A stretch of 64,000 bases of DNA from Iodobacter arcticus (GTDB taxonomy: Bacteria > Pseudomonadota > Gammaproteobacteria > Burkholderiales > Chitinibacteraceae), in contig NZ_JBHTBQ010000035.1 of the NCBI RefSeq assembly GCF_042664895.1, positions 176,546 through 240,545 on the forward strand, written 5' to 3'. The notes below the pieces were generated by a model. The model had not been told where the DNA came from. It did not search any database and was given only the letters and a program-made list of their open reading frames with translations. A program made the translations under genes and the position numbers. Shown in pieces: positions 9,138 to 18,119 of this stretch (position 1 is the stretch's first letter; the number at the start of each line of letters is the position of its first letter).

Positions 9138-10568
9138 TTATGCAGGCATCGCAGCCTTACGATTACGCCCTGCCCGATAGCCGTACAGCCCATAAAACAC
9201 AATGTAAGCAAAGGCCAGCAAGGGGATAGTAAACGACGCATGAATACCGACTGAATCTGCAATCAAACCTTGCAATGGAGGCAGCAGTGCGCCGCCCAAA
9301 ATGGCCATCACTAACAAGGATGAAGCCTGACTTTTTTCGGCACCAAGGCCATCAATAGCCAAAGAGAAAATATTCGACCACATGATTGAGCAGAACAAAC
9401 CCATGCCCAGCACGGCCCACTGCGCTACAGCGCCACGACTGGTCATTGCAATCAGCAATAACAGCACATTTATGCTGCCAAAAATAATCAGCATGCGGTT
9501 GGGTTTTGATTTACCAAATAAGAAAGCAGCCAGCAGGAGCACAACGGGAATTGCGTAACCCTGCGCATTATCCCAACCTGAAACCATACCAATCAGCAGT
9601 AAGGCAAGCAGGGGAATGGCAACGAGAAAGGCAAATTTTTTGGATGAGCTGATATCACTTAAGGCAAAAGCGCCCATAAAACGGCCAATCATCAAGCCCC
9701 CCCAAAATAGTGCTAGATACGGGCTGGCTGCTTCATAAGTTAAGCCACCCTGCTCTGGGCTAGATAAAAAACTGGTCAGCACACTACCCACAGAAACTTC
9801 ACCCCCTACATACATAAAGATGGCCAGCATCCCCAACACGGTATGCGGATGCTTCAATGGCCCCAAGCCACCGCCACCTTGCACCTCTTTATTACTAAAT
9901 GCCGGTAAGTTAGCAAATTTGAATAAAATAGCTAATGAGAAAAACACCACTGCAACCACCAAATAAGGGATCTTGAAGGCTTCAGTTCCATGTGCACCCG
10001 CCGTATTAAATACTTTAAAAATCAGCCAACCACCCACGAGGGGGCCAACCGTAGTTCCCAAAGAATTAAATGCCTGCGCTAGATTTAAGCGGCTAGATGC
10101 GGTTTTTTCTGGCCCTAAAATAGTGACATAAGGATTGGCGGTGATTTGTAACATCGCAAAGCCTAGGCCAACCACAAATAGTGCAGTAAGAAAGAAGGGA
10201 TATGACACCATCTGTGCCGCGGGATAAAACAGCGCACTGCCAACACCTGCAATCACCAAACCCAAAATGACACCATTTTTGTAGCCAATTCGGTTGATCG
10301 GATCACCGTAAAAAACTGAAACGAGGTAATACAGTAGTGAGCCAACAAAATAAGCACCAAAGAAAGCAAATTGCACCAGCATCGCTTCAAAGTAACTTAG
10401 CGTGAAGGCATTTTTAAAACGAGGAATCAACAGATCATTCCATACCGTCATAAAGCCCCACATAAAAAACAGCACCGTCATAAGAGAGAACGAAGCACGG
10501 TACGACTGCCCTGCCTTGGCAGGAGCATCACAGCCAAGAGGCAAAGTTGATGTACTAGCGGTGACCAT
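9138..10568 (-). CDS. FucP-family sugar:proton symporter
   Basis: A 12-helix MFS permease of 476 residues in the FucP/glucose-galactose transporter family. It shows the FFMWGFMTVWNDLLIP first-helix motif, the FALSYF-like loop (FTLSYFEAMLVQFAFFGAY), the NPYVTILGPE loop after helix 4 and LAQAFNSLGT. A short polar insertion (GKSKPNRM) separates two helices in the C-terminal half. It probably imports the sugar used by the isomerase and kinase downstream, most likely mannose or fructose. An AGGAGA site lies 6 bp before the ATG. It is second in the operon after the LacI regulator. Confidence 0.9.
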   Translation of the reverse strand: MVTASTSTLPLGCDAPAKAGQSYRASFSLMTVLFFMWGFMTVWNDLLIPRFKNAFTLSYFEAMLVQFAFFGAYFVGSLLYYLVSVFYGDPINRIGYKNGVILGLVIAGVGSALFYPAAQMVSYPFFLTALFVVGLGFAMLQITANPYVTILGPEKTASSRLNLAQAFNSLGTTVGPLVGGWLIFKVFNTAGAHGTEAFKIPYLVVAVVFFSLAILFKFANLPAFSNKEVQGGGGLGPLKHPHTVLGMLAIFMYVGGEVSVGSVLTSFLSSPEQGGLTYEAASPYLALFWGGLMIGRFMGAFALSDISSSKKFAFLVAIPLLALLLIGMVSGWDNAQGYAIPVVLLLAAFLFGKSKPNRMLIIFGSINVLLLLIAMTSRGAVAQWAVLGMGLFCSIMWSNIFSLAIDGLGAEKSQASSLLVMAILGGALLPPLQGLIADSVGIHASFTIPLLAFAYIVFYGLYGYRAGRNRKAAMPA

Positions 10569-10654
10569 TTAAATCTCCTAATTTGAAGCGATAAGCCGGA
10601 GCCAACTCAGCTAGCGGATGAGGAATAAGGCCCGTTGGGGGCAAAACATGCACA

Positions 10655-11614
10655 TTAGCTACTCGCACGGATAATCAGCTCAACGCTTTGAAGCACTTCG
10701 CTCGGCTGCGGCGATAGCAGCCCCAAAACAGCAGAACGCCCTAGTGCTGCTTTATTGATCGCAATGGTGGAGATATCTTGATGAGCCGCAATGGCAATAT
10801 CGTCAAAGCCAATCAAAGCCAGATCAACTGGAATTTTGATCCCACGACGTAAACACTCCTCTTTAACGATCACGGCACAAATATCGTTAAAGCAAAATAA
10901 GGCATCGGGCGGCTTGGGTAAGGCCAGTAAGGAGTCCAGCGCGGCAATAGCGCCTTGTTGTAATGACAATTCAGGAGGAATGAGGACTTCCAGCGCAGGA
11001 TCGGCGAGCCGATTGGCATCAAAAAGCGCTTGCCGATAACCACGCTCGCGTTGCCGAATTGAATAATGGGCTAATGAGCCCGATAAAAAAGCAATCCGCT
11101 GATAGCCTTGTACTAGCAAATGCTGCATTGCCAAGCGTGCGCCAGCTAAATTATCTGGGTTAATTGCGTTGATTCCGAGAACAGCGTTATCGATTAAAAC
11201 CAGTGGCTTACCCAAGCCTTGGATTAATTGCAGGATGGGTGGCTCGATGTAGCCAAGGCATAAAATAGCGTCTGGCGCATGCGTTTTAATTTGCCTACGC
11301 AGTGAGCCGGCAGGGTCTGGAATCAGCGTAGACAATTGAATGCCAAGCTCTAAGCTGGCAGCATGCGCCCCAGCAATGATGGCATCGTAAAATAAGCGCG
11401 CAGAGCCGGTTGCGTGCTGGCGGTGTAGCACCAACAAAATATGGCGAATAGGCGAATGCTGTAGTCGCTCGCTTTGATAATTGTGCTCTATCGCTAGCGC
11501 CATAATGGTTTCGCGCAGCGCTGCAGAGACGCCCGCCTGCCCTTTAAGTGCACGCGATACTGTGCCAACGGATACGCCAGCTCGTTTTGCAAGTTCACGT
11601 AAGTTTATTTGCAT
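10655..11614 (-). CDS. LacI-family transcriptional regulator of the sugar operon
   Basis: A 319-residue LacI/GalR repressor. The N-terminal helix-turn-helix and hinge read NLRELAKRAGVSVGTVSRAL, followed by a periplasmic-binding-like effector domain with the CFNDICAVIV and ALIGFDDIAIAAH segments. It is the first gene of the minus-strand operon and most likely controls it in response to the sugar or a phosphorylated intermediate. I could not identify a clear CG-centred LacI operator; an inverted repeat at 11702-11727 is the best candidate nearby. Confidence 0.9.
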   Translation of the reverse strand: MQINLRELAKRAGVSVGTVSRALKGQAGVSAALRETIMALAIEHNYQSERLQHSPIRHILLVLHRQHATGSARLFYDAIIAGAHAASLELGIQLSTLIPDPAGSLRRQIKTHAPDAILCLGYIEPPILQLIQGLGKPLVLIDNAVLGINAINPDNLAGARLAMQHLLVQGYQRIAFLSGSLAHYSIRQRERGYRQALFDANRLADPALEVLIPPELSLQQGAIAALDSLLALPKPPDALFCFNDICAVIVKEECLRRGIKIPVDLALIGFDDIAIAAHQDISTIAINKAALGRSAVLGLLSPQPSEVLQSVELIIRASS

Positions 11615-11701
11615 TGCACCCAGTCCTTATTTCCATTGCTTATTTCATGTTTAGCCAATTGCCAGTGTTTATCTATTCAACAAAATAAATAAACAACGGA
11701 A

Positions 11702-11727
11702 GTGTAGTCAGATTTTAAAGACTACAC
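11702..11727. promoter_or_regulatory. Inverted repeat upstream of the LacI regulator gene
   Basis: GTGTAGTC and GACTACAC form a perfect 8-bp palindrome with a 10-base spacer in the AT-rich region ahead of the operon. It could be an operator or part of the leader. It lacks the usual LacI-family central CG, so the assignment is weak. Confidence 0.3.
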
Positions 11728-11863
11728 AACTGAATTACTTAAGGTAAAAATTCCACTATTTTTCAATTTTAAGCACAATTATGCCAAAACCATTAACAAT
11801 GGGAGTGACACGTCAACTCGATTACGGTTTTTTTGCAAAGCCAGCACGGCTGGCTCGCTAAAA

Positions 11864-11942
11864 CAATGAACGTGCAGCAGTTGAAGATTTACCCAAGCTG
11901 GCGGCTATTTATGAGAAAGCTTTAGAGAAGTTGATTGCCTAA
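11864..11942 (+). pseudogene. dapE: Duplicated 3' end of dapE
   Basis: This 79-bp stretch repeats the end of dapE (6599-6677). It encodes the same C terminus, NERAAVEDLPKLAAIYEKAL then EKLIA and stop, against NECVAVEDLPKLAAIYEKAL in the intact gene. Most differences are synonymous or conservative, so this is a diverged gene tail rather than a fresh copy. Nothing of dapE is recognisable to its left. Together with the real dapE end it forms a direct repeat bracketing the sugar operon. Confidence 0.85.
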
Positions 11943-11973
11943 AAAAAAGGAGAGAGGTATCCCTCTCTCCTTC
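11942..11973 (-). terminator. Intrinsic terminator downstream of the DUF418 gene
   Basis: AAGGAGAGAGG pairs with CCTCTCTCCTT around a four-base loop. On the minus strand the stem is followed by a run of eight T, a textbook terminator for the DUF418 gene. It directly abuts the dapE tail remnant and may have served both convergent genes before the sugar cluster arrived. Confidence 0.75.
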
Positions 11974-12051
11974 TGCAACAAGAGCAAAGTGCAAATAAAG
12001 CATCAAAGCACCGCCGCAATTGTGAATGAAACGTCAACAGACCCTAGCACT

Positions 12052-13131
12052 TTAAGCACTCACTTTTCGCAGCAGCCCTTCCAGCGGCCCTAAGCGATAA
12101 AACTTACGCCAATAGCTTGCAAACACCACAGCAAACGCACAAAACAGCAGCGCACTTGTAACGGAAAAAGCTAAAGATTGCTTTTCTAGTAAGCCCAAAG
12201 ACTCCAACAAGCCCATTCCCAAAATGACATGAGCCAAATAAAAAGTCAGCGCCAATTGGCCGGTATAAACAAAAGGCATTAGCCAAGCTTTTTTCCCATA
12301 CTTTTCTCCCAAAGCCACACAGAGTGTAATGATCACCGTGGCACTTCCTGCTGCCCCAATAAAATATACAGGCAAAGGCGGCATAGGCTGGGTACTAAAA
12401 AAAACTTCATAAGCAGGCGGCATATCCATCAGCCGTGCATAGGGCAAGAGTAAAACAATCAACTCGGCTAGCACGGCAGCAAAGACCCCCAATAAGAATA
12501 AGCGTTCACGCACCGCAACATGGCCTAAGTTTTGCCGCCCGATCACCATTCCCAACAATAAAAACCCTAGCCAAGGCAATATGGGATGAAAACCATTAAA
12601 TATCAAATTACGTATAAACCCCTTAATGCTCCATAAATCAGCATAAGCCAAAGTCTGCCAATTCCATGCTGTGTTGTAATTGAACATTACAAATAGTAGT
12701 GTTGAAATTATTAACAATAAAACTATCAAAGCTAATATATAGTGGCTCGCCAGCAACAAACATAGAGCACCGATTAAAATATACATACCATAATAATGCA
12801 AAATATCAGCAGGCCAGATCTCTATATACAAAAGCCCCAGTACAAATAAAAATCCAGCCCGCTTAAATAATGCCTTCCGCTCTACAGCCAACGACTGTAA
12901 ATCTCCAGATAGTCTTGATTGCCGGGTCAACAAAGACAAACCCACTCCTGCCAATATCACAAATAATGCAGAAGCACGACCATCAATGATATTTACTATT
13001 TTCAACCACGCCATGTTTTCGCTAGCATTGGCATGCATCACAATCTTAAAATTAACAATCACCATTCCAAAAACAGCCAGTGCACGAGCCAAATCAAAGC
13101 CTAAGATTCGTTGTTTCATTTCACACCCCAT
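12052..13131 (-). CDS. DUF418/DUF1624-type multi-spanning membrane protein
   Basis: A hydrophobic protein of 359 residues with about ten predicted helices. The start RILGFDLARALAVFGMVIVN and the C-terminal TGQLALTFYLAHVILGMG followed by WRKFYRLGPLEGLLR are hallmarks of the DUF418 family, which includes proteins related to heparan-alpha-glucosaminide acetyltransferase. A role in acyl transfer at the membrane is only a family-level guess. An internal ATG at 13119 may be the true start. It lies 18 bp downstream of the mipA-like gene on the same strand, so they may be cotranscribed. Confidence 0.82.
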   Translation of the reverse strand: MGCEMKQRILGFDLARALAVFGMVIVNFKIVMHANASENMAWLKIVNIIDGRASALFVILAGVGLSLLTRQSRLSGDLQSLAVERKALFKRAGFLFVLGLLYIEIWPADILHYYGMYILIGALCLLLASHYILALIVLLLIISTLLFVMFNYNTAWNWQTLAYADLWSIKGFIRNLIFNGFHPILPWLGFLLLGMVIGRQNLGHVAVRERLFLLGVFAAVLAELIVLLLPYARLMDMPPAYEVFFSTQPMPPLPVYFIGAAGSATVIITLCVALGEKYGKKAWLMPFVYTGQLALTFYLAHVILGMGLLESLGLLEKQSLAFSVTSALLFCAFAVVFASYWRKFYRLGPLEGLLRKVSA

Positions 13132-13149
13132 ACATCATCGCCACCCTAT

Positions 13150-13920
13150 TTAGAACGAATAGCCCAGAATAAGCGAGGCAGCTGGATTCGTTTTTGACTC
13201 TGTTAAAGGGCTATTCTCCGCATTTTTAAATAAACGCTTTACACCTAAAGACGAAGAAATCCCCCAGTTTTTATCAAAAAGATGATTCCAGGTCACAGTT
13301 AAACTGCCCGTATCAAAACCCGCCTTAGGCGAATAAATCGCATAAGATGAAGCAAGACTTTGTGCTGCCGTCACACCATAATAAGTTTGCGCATATTTGG
13401 CGTCTGCATAATGCGCAAAGGCACTGATAGATAATTGATCAGCCTCTGTAGTGTAAATAGGAGCGGAAAGCGTGACATGATAGGCATTGCCATTTTCACG
13501 ATGATTCAGCTTTAATTCTGCACCCAATGATAAATGCGCAACATCCCATAAATTAACACCCCCTTCTAAATTTAATAACGCTGAATTTTTAATATCTCCC
13601 ATGCCCTTAAATTTACTTTTTGTGTCTGAAAAATTGGCAACATCATCCCCCCGACTGCCGCCATAAGCCAGCGCAACACTGCCGTCGAAAATCCCTTTTT
13701 CTGCCTGAAAGCCAATCCCGCGCACACCGGCAAAAAAGCCGTTTGCCGCTTGATAATCCACATAAAGAATTGGAGATACTTTATTTTTTTTACCCCCGAC
13801 AAACTCCGGGCCATAGCCAATACCCACTCCAAGGGTAATCTTTGATTCATCTTTTGGCTCTTCTGCCGCATAGAGGGGAACGACCATCAGCGAAGTAAGC
13901 AAAGCAACAACATAACGCAT
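13150..13920 (-). CDS. MipA/OmpV-family outer membrane protein
   Basis: A 256-residue beta-barrel protein with a signal peptide (MRYVVALLTSLMVVPLYA, then AEE). Family marks are the GVGIGYGPEFVGGKK segment, SPILYVDYQAANGFFAGVRG and the C-terminal aromatic strand ASLILGYSF, ending in Phe as barrels inserted by the BAM machinery do. The ATG at 13920 was chosen because it begins the signal peptide and has a GAGAG site; an upstream start would add 11 charged residues. MipA was described as a scaffold for murein enzymes, OmpV as a porin-like protein; the function here is unknown. It is divergent from the RstAB-like system, which may regulate it. Confidence 0.88.
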   Translation of the reverse strand: MRYVVALLTSLMVVPLYAAEEPKDESKITLGVGIGYGPEFVGGKKNKVSPILYVDYQAANGFFAGVRGIGFQAEKGIFDGSVALAYGGSRGDDVANFSDTKSKFKGMGDIKNSALLNLEGGVNLWDVAHLSLGAELKLNHRENGNAYHVTLSAPIYTTEADQLSISAFAHYADAKYAQTYYGVTAAQSLASSYAIYSPKAGFDTGSLTVTWNHLFDKNWGISSSLGVKRLFKNAENSPLTESKTNPAASLILGYSF

Positions 13921-14136
13921 AATAGCTACTCTCTTTTTTAATAAGTAAGCCATCTTAAAGAGAGGGTATTAAAATATCACACCTAAACTGTCTGTAATTT
14001 GTCACTAAATTGTAGATAAGCAAAGCCACAAACAAATGTATAAAAAGTGTAGCGCGATGCAATGAAGTGTCTTTCCCCAAGCCATAATCAGCAAGCGCTT
14101 GTACAATGTCGTTTGCATACCATGTTAGAGAAAATA

Positions 14137-14823
14137 ATGTTCAGATTGATGCTCGTAGAGGATGACACCAAGCTGGCGGCACTCATTCAGGAGTACCTCA
14201 GCAGCTATGAATTTAATGTAGAGATCATTAGCCGTGGCGATATTGCCCTCGCTCACTACAAAGCCACTGAACCCGACATTATTGTGCTGGATTTAATGCT
14301 GCCAGGCCTAGATGGCATGGTGGTTTGCCGACAAATCCGTGAAATCAGCAGTGTGCCTATTTTAATTCTCACCGCGCGTGAGGATATGTTCGATGAGGTT
14401 TCGGGACTAGAACAAGGTGCAGATGATTACGTTAATAAGCCTATCCAGCCCCGCATTTTACTGGCTCGTTTACGTGCTCTATTAAGGCGTGGCGCGAGCA
14501 GAAACAATAGCGCTCAATCCGCACTCACTTTTGGTGATTTAGAAATATCCAAAACAGATCGAAGTGTGCGCTGGAAAAACGAAACCTCTGCTTTAAGTAA
14601 TTCAGAGTTCAAACTATTACTATTACTTGCCGAATCAGCGGGCCGTGTGTTATCACGCGATGATATTTTAAAATCAATGCGCGGAATTGAATTTGATGGC
14701 ATGGACAGAAGCATCGACAATAGCATCTCGCGTTTACGCCGTAAATTTAACGATCATGATTCTGAAAAAATTAAAACCATCTGGGGTGAAGGCTATTTAT
14801 TCAGCCCATCCGCTTGGGAATAA
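14137..14823 (+). CDS. rstA: OmpR-family response regulator, RstA-like
   Basis: A 228-residue regulator with a receiver domain (phosphoacceptor Asp in IIVLDLMLPGLDGM, switch Thr in LILTARED, Lys in DYVNKPI) and an OmpR winged helix. The C terminus, with LKSMRGIEFDGMDRSIDNSI and the ending GYLFSPSAWE, closely resembles E. coli RstA. The ATG at 14137 puts the first beta strand at the N terminus; earlier ATGs at 14062 and 14122 are in frame. It is 6 bp upstream of its kinase and divergent from the mipA-like gene, a likely target. Confidence 0.9.
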   Translation: MFRLMLVEDDTKLAALIQEYLSSYEFNVEIISRGDIALAHYKATEPDIIVLDLMLPGLDGMVVCRQIREISSVPILILTAREDMFDEVSGLEQGADDYVNKPIQPRILLARLRALLRRGASRNNSAQSALTFGDLEISKTDRSVRWKNETSALSNSEFKLLLLLAESAGRVLSRDDILKSMRGIEFDGMDRSIDNSISRLRRKFNDHDSEKIKTIWGEGYLFSPSAWE

Positions 14824-14829
14824 AAAATA

Positions 14830-16143
14830 ATGTGGCGAATTTATTTACGTATTTTTATATTAATCTCAGTAGTCACCATTTCTTTAACGCAAGTGCTCAG
14901 CTATATGACTAATCAGTTTTATGCAGAGCAGTTGGAACAATTTGCAGTTAAAGATGCGGATGCACAAATTTTTCTAGTTGAGCAATATTTAGATAATACC
15001 CACGGGCAACTCTGGTTAGATCGCTTTAAAACTTTACAAAAAAAAGCCAATGACAGCTACGATCTCATCACGCTTGATCGCACAATAGCCATGATTGCCC
15101 CGCGCAACCGGCAAAGACTGCTTGAGAGAAAAGTGGTGGTGGATATTCAAAGTAACGCTTATTTCCGCCGGGTAGATACAGATAATTCAACATTTCCAGG
15201 CAGTGCCAATCTGGTTATCTATGTTACAAACAAAGAAGATCACGACCCATTAATTACCAGAATAAAAAGATTTCAATACACCATTATCTTTTTATTATTG
15301 CTCATTCCCTGTGGGATCTGGTCTTATCTGCACTGGAGAGAATTGCAATCGCTCTCTAAAACAGCGAATGAATTTGGCTCAGGCTTATTATCCAGCCGCG
15401 CAAAGGTGAGAAAAAGCGCCAGCGTTTATCCACTCGCCCAATGTATGAATTTAATGGCAGAAAGAATTCAGCGCTTAGTTGATTCACAACGCGAATTACT
15501 CCATTCCGTTTCCCATGAATTACGCACGCCGATTGCTAGGCTGGAGTTTGGCCTAGAACTACTCAAAAAAGACGCCAAAAATAATGATCTCAATCCGCGT
15601 TTTTTAGCCATGGAAAATGATTTACAAGAACTTAACGAGCTGGTTAGCGAGCTACTTAGCCTGGCAAAAATTGAGCAGCAACAAGCCCTGCCAATGCACA
15701 GAGTGAATCTGACCGAAACGCTACATATGGTTTTAAATTCGCTGGAGCATGTCATGCACGGCAAAGAAATTAGCCATGCCATTCATTCACAAGACAGCAT
15801 GGTCATGGGCGATCCTAAGCTGCTAAGCCGTGCGCTCAGTAATCTTTTGCGCAATGCCGCCAAATACGCCGAGCATAAAATCAAGATATCCACCCTGCAA
15901 AATAATACGGGCGGGCTAGAGATCAGCATTGAGGATGACGGCCCTGGCATTCCAGACAAGGAGCGCGAGCATATTTTCGAGCCATTTTTTCGCTTAGATC
16001 GAAGCCGAGATAGAGCGAGCGGGGGATTTGGTTTGGGACTAGCGATTGCTAAAAAAGCAGTGACTTTGCATCAAGGGAAGATTTGGGTCGATCAATCAAC
16101 GCTAGGTGGAGCACGTTTTACGATTAGTCTTACAGAAGCTTAA
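14830..16143 (+). CDS. rstB: RstB-like sensor histidine kinase
   Basis: A 437-residue membrane kinase: TM1 about 5-27, a periplasmic domain of about 130 residues, TM2 about 150-170, a HAMP-like linker, the H box SVSHELRTPIARLEFGLE (about 227-244), N box SNLLRNAAKYAE, and G1/G2 boxes EDDGPGIP and GFGLGLAIAKK. The string EHIFEPFFRLDRSRDRASGG is close to E. coli RstB. It would autophosphorylate and pass phosphate to the regulator just upstream. The signal is unknown; RstB relatives respond to PhoPQ-linked or acid conditions. Confidence 0.9.
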   Translation: MWRIYLRIFILISVVTISLTQVLSYMTNQFYAEQLEQFAVKDADAQIFLVEQYLDNTHGQLWLDRFKTLQKKANDSYDLITLDRTIAMIAPRNRQRLLERKVVVDIQSNAYFRRVDTDNSTFPGSANLVIYVTNKEDHDPLITRIKRFQYTIIFLLLLIPCGIWSYLHWRELQSLSKTANEFGSGLLSSRAKVRKSASVYPLAQCMNLMAERIQRLVDSQRELLHSVSHELRTPIARLEFGLELLKKDAKNNDLNPRFLAMENDLQELNELVSELLSLAKIEQQQALPMHRVNLTETLHMVLNSLEHVMHGKEISHAIHSQDSMVMGDPKLLSRALSNLLRNAAKYAEHKIKISTLQNNTGGLEISIEDDGPGIPDKEREHIFEPFFRLDRSRDRASGGFGLGLAIAKKAVTLHQGKIWVDQSTLGGARFTISLTEA

Positions 16144-16194
16144 AACCCACAACCGCCTGTTAAAGCTCCTGAATTAAAATAACACCTGTAGCGA

Positions 16195-16413
16195 CTATGC
16201 CGAAACCATGCGCTGTGGCATCCAGCGTATGGCTTGTGGCACGGGTTGTGCGCTTAAAGCATCGGCCATCACTTGCTTAGCACAGCTGGTGCACTGACCA
16301 CAGCAGGTTGATACGGCTGTTTGCTCTTGTAACTCAGCAAAGGTGCGCACGCCACCGGCCACGGCTTTGTGGATGGCTTTGTCGGTAACACTATTACAGA
16401 TGCAAACATACAT
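16195..16413 (-). CDS. bfd: Bacterioferritin-associated ferredoxin-like protein (Bfd)
   Basis: A 72-residue [2Fe-2S] protein. The N terminus MYVCICNSVTDKAIHKAV provides C-x-C and the CCGQC motif completes the four-cysteine cluster of the Bfd family. Bfd reduces ferric iron stored in bacterioferritin so that it can be released. A GAGAAG site supports the ATG at 16413; longer starts would add an unrelated leader. No bacterioferritin gene is next to it. The tail beyond the cluster (about 20 residues) is longer than in E. coli Bfd (64 residues). Confidence 0.88.
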   Translation of the reverse strand: MYVCICNSVTDKAIHKAVAGGVRTFAELQEQTAVSTCCGQCTSCAKQVMADALSAQPVPQAIRWMPQRMVSA

Positions 16414-16625
16414 GGCAGGCTTCTCAGACTGATAACTGTTCTCATTATATTCTAAAATAGCCACTTGCCAAGTGATAAATAGCACCCATTCTCAAAAAAA
16501 TCTCACATGACGCATATCCAATTCTAAACCGCCGACTTATGCTAAAAAACCTCAGCACGCTGAAAGTAAAGCGCCTTTTACCCTTCATTTTTTCTGATAC
16601 AAACACTCGGTAAAAATACCATTCC

Positions 16626-18119
16626 ATGCAAGCCTGCGCCAGAATGCTGACGCGCTATGATGTTGTTCTATTTGATGCCACTGTAAGCTCGATCATGACC
16701 TTATCGCTCGCCGCCCTTGCGCCCCCTGCCGACGCAACCCGCGTTTATTCCACCGCCGAACAAAATGCACTCCAGCTACAAAACGAGCTGCTCAATCTAA
16801 ACACCGACTCTAGCGCCCTCCTCCTTTGCTATGAGCGCGCACTAGCGCTACTTCCTCGCCTAGAAGCTGTTCATACCAGTGACACCGAAGCGCAGACTCG
16901 CTCACGGCGAGCGGCCCAGCAAGCTCATGCCTTGATGCTCACCGTGCACCAACATTTTATAGAAGCCGCCGCTCAAAAAGCCTATGAAACAGGGCTATTT
17001 GTAAGCAGCCGCCCCCGCTTAGAAGCGCTCGGCATGGTATTAGAGAGCGCATGGCAGCTGAGCTGTCTGCACGCGCGCACGCTTACGCCACTCCCCAAAG
17101 GATTTTGGCTGGGATGCCATCTCTGCTTTGCCGAAATCACCACACTGGGCTGGGCAAGGCGTACTTTAAAAAACGGCAATCACTTAGCGGCCATTTACCG
17201 ACAAATTATGCTACTGGGCATTAGCGCAAGTAATCGCCTAGAGCCACAAAAAATGGCCCTGCTGTTTAATATTGTGCAAGATGAAGCGCGTTATCTGGAC
17301 TTGGTGCAACTCGACCAAGCTTTAAATGAGCAAGGTGCGTTTCTTTACCAAACCGATAGCGATGATGCCCCTCGTTTTACTCAAGAGCGCCCAAGCCAAG
17401 AGCCACAAGTTTGGTGGATCATCGAAACGCAAGGCATCCTTAAGCGGCTAAGCATCAGGCTACAGCGCCTGCTGGTGCAAACAGAAGATCGTCACCATGA
17501 AATCCAGCTGATCGGGCGTTTATTACAAGAATGGGCCGCCCCGCCACGGCGGCAACACTTTCGCCTACGCCGTAGGAATGGCGAACAAATCCAATTGATC
17601 AGCCTATGGCCACGCTGCTGGAATATTGCTGCCGGGCATATTGATGACGCCGCACCCGAACCTGCCAAGCTCAACATTTGCAATATCAGCGCATCCGGCC
17701 TGCTACTGCAAGGCGAATCACTCAACCAGCCCCTGCAAGCAGGCGAAATACTGATGCTGCGGCGCAGTGATCAACACTGGCAACTTGGGCTGGTACGCTG
17801 GTTAAGCTTACGTGGCGATGGCTTATCCAGCGAATGCGGCATCGAACTAATCGGCCGCTCGCCAGAAGCCGTGCATATCGCGCCGATTACCAGCCTAGGC
17901 GCAGACACCCTCACCCCAGCCCTAAGCCTTGCGCCCGACATCCGCCGAGGCCACAACGGCATGCTGATTTTGGCAGGCAAGCAATACCAAGCCATGCGCA
18001 TGTTCACCGTGCACGATTCACGCGGCATCTGCAAAGTACGAGCCACGCGCCTAGTGATGCAAACGGCTTATTATCAGTTTATTGAAACGCGGCTGGAAGA
18101 AATCAGTCCCAAAGAATAA
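16626..18119 (+). CDS. PilZ-domain protein
   Basis: A 497-residue cytoplasmic protein. The first 300 residues are mostly helical and unlike anything I recognise. The C-terminal part has PilZ features: an arginine-rich start (APPRRQHFRLRRRNG, about 303-317) and NICNISASGLLLQG (about 345-358), the D/NxSxxG motif that with the arginines binds cyclic di-GMP. It may be a c-di-GMP receptor acting on pili or motility. The start is uncertain: an in-frame ATG at 16695 is as plausible as 16626, and neither has a good ribosome site. Its stop codon lies inside the terminal inverted repeat of the element that follows. Confidence 0.75.
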   Translation: MQACARMLTRYDVVLFDATVSSIMTLSLAALAPPADATRVYSTAEQNALQLQNELLNLNTDSSALLLCYERALALLPRLEAVHTSDTEAQTRSRRAAQQAHALMLTVHQHFIEAAAQKAYETGLFVSSRPRLEALGMVLESAWQLSCLHARTLTPLPKGFWLGCHLCFAEITTLGWARRTLKNGNHLAAIYRQIMLLGISASNRLEPQKMALLFNIVQDEARYLDLVQLDQALNEQGAFLYQTDSDDAPRFTQERPSQEPQVWWIIETQGILKRLSIRLQRLLVQTEDRHHEIQLIGRLLQEWAAPPRRQHFRLRRRNGEQIQLISLWPRCWNIAAGHIDDAAPEPAKLNICNISASGLLLQGESLNQPLQAGEILMLRRSDQHWQLGLVRWLSLRGDGLSSECGIELIGRSPEAVHIAPITSLGADTLTPALSLAPDIRRGHNGMLILAGKQYQAMRMFTVHDSRGICKVRATRLVMQTAYYQFIETRLEEISPKE

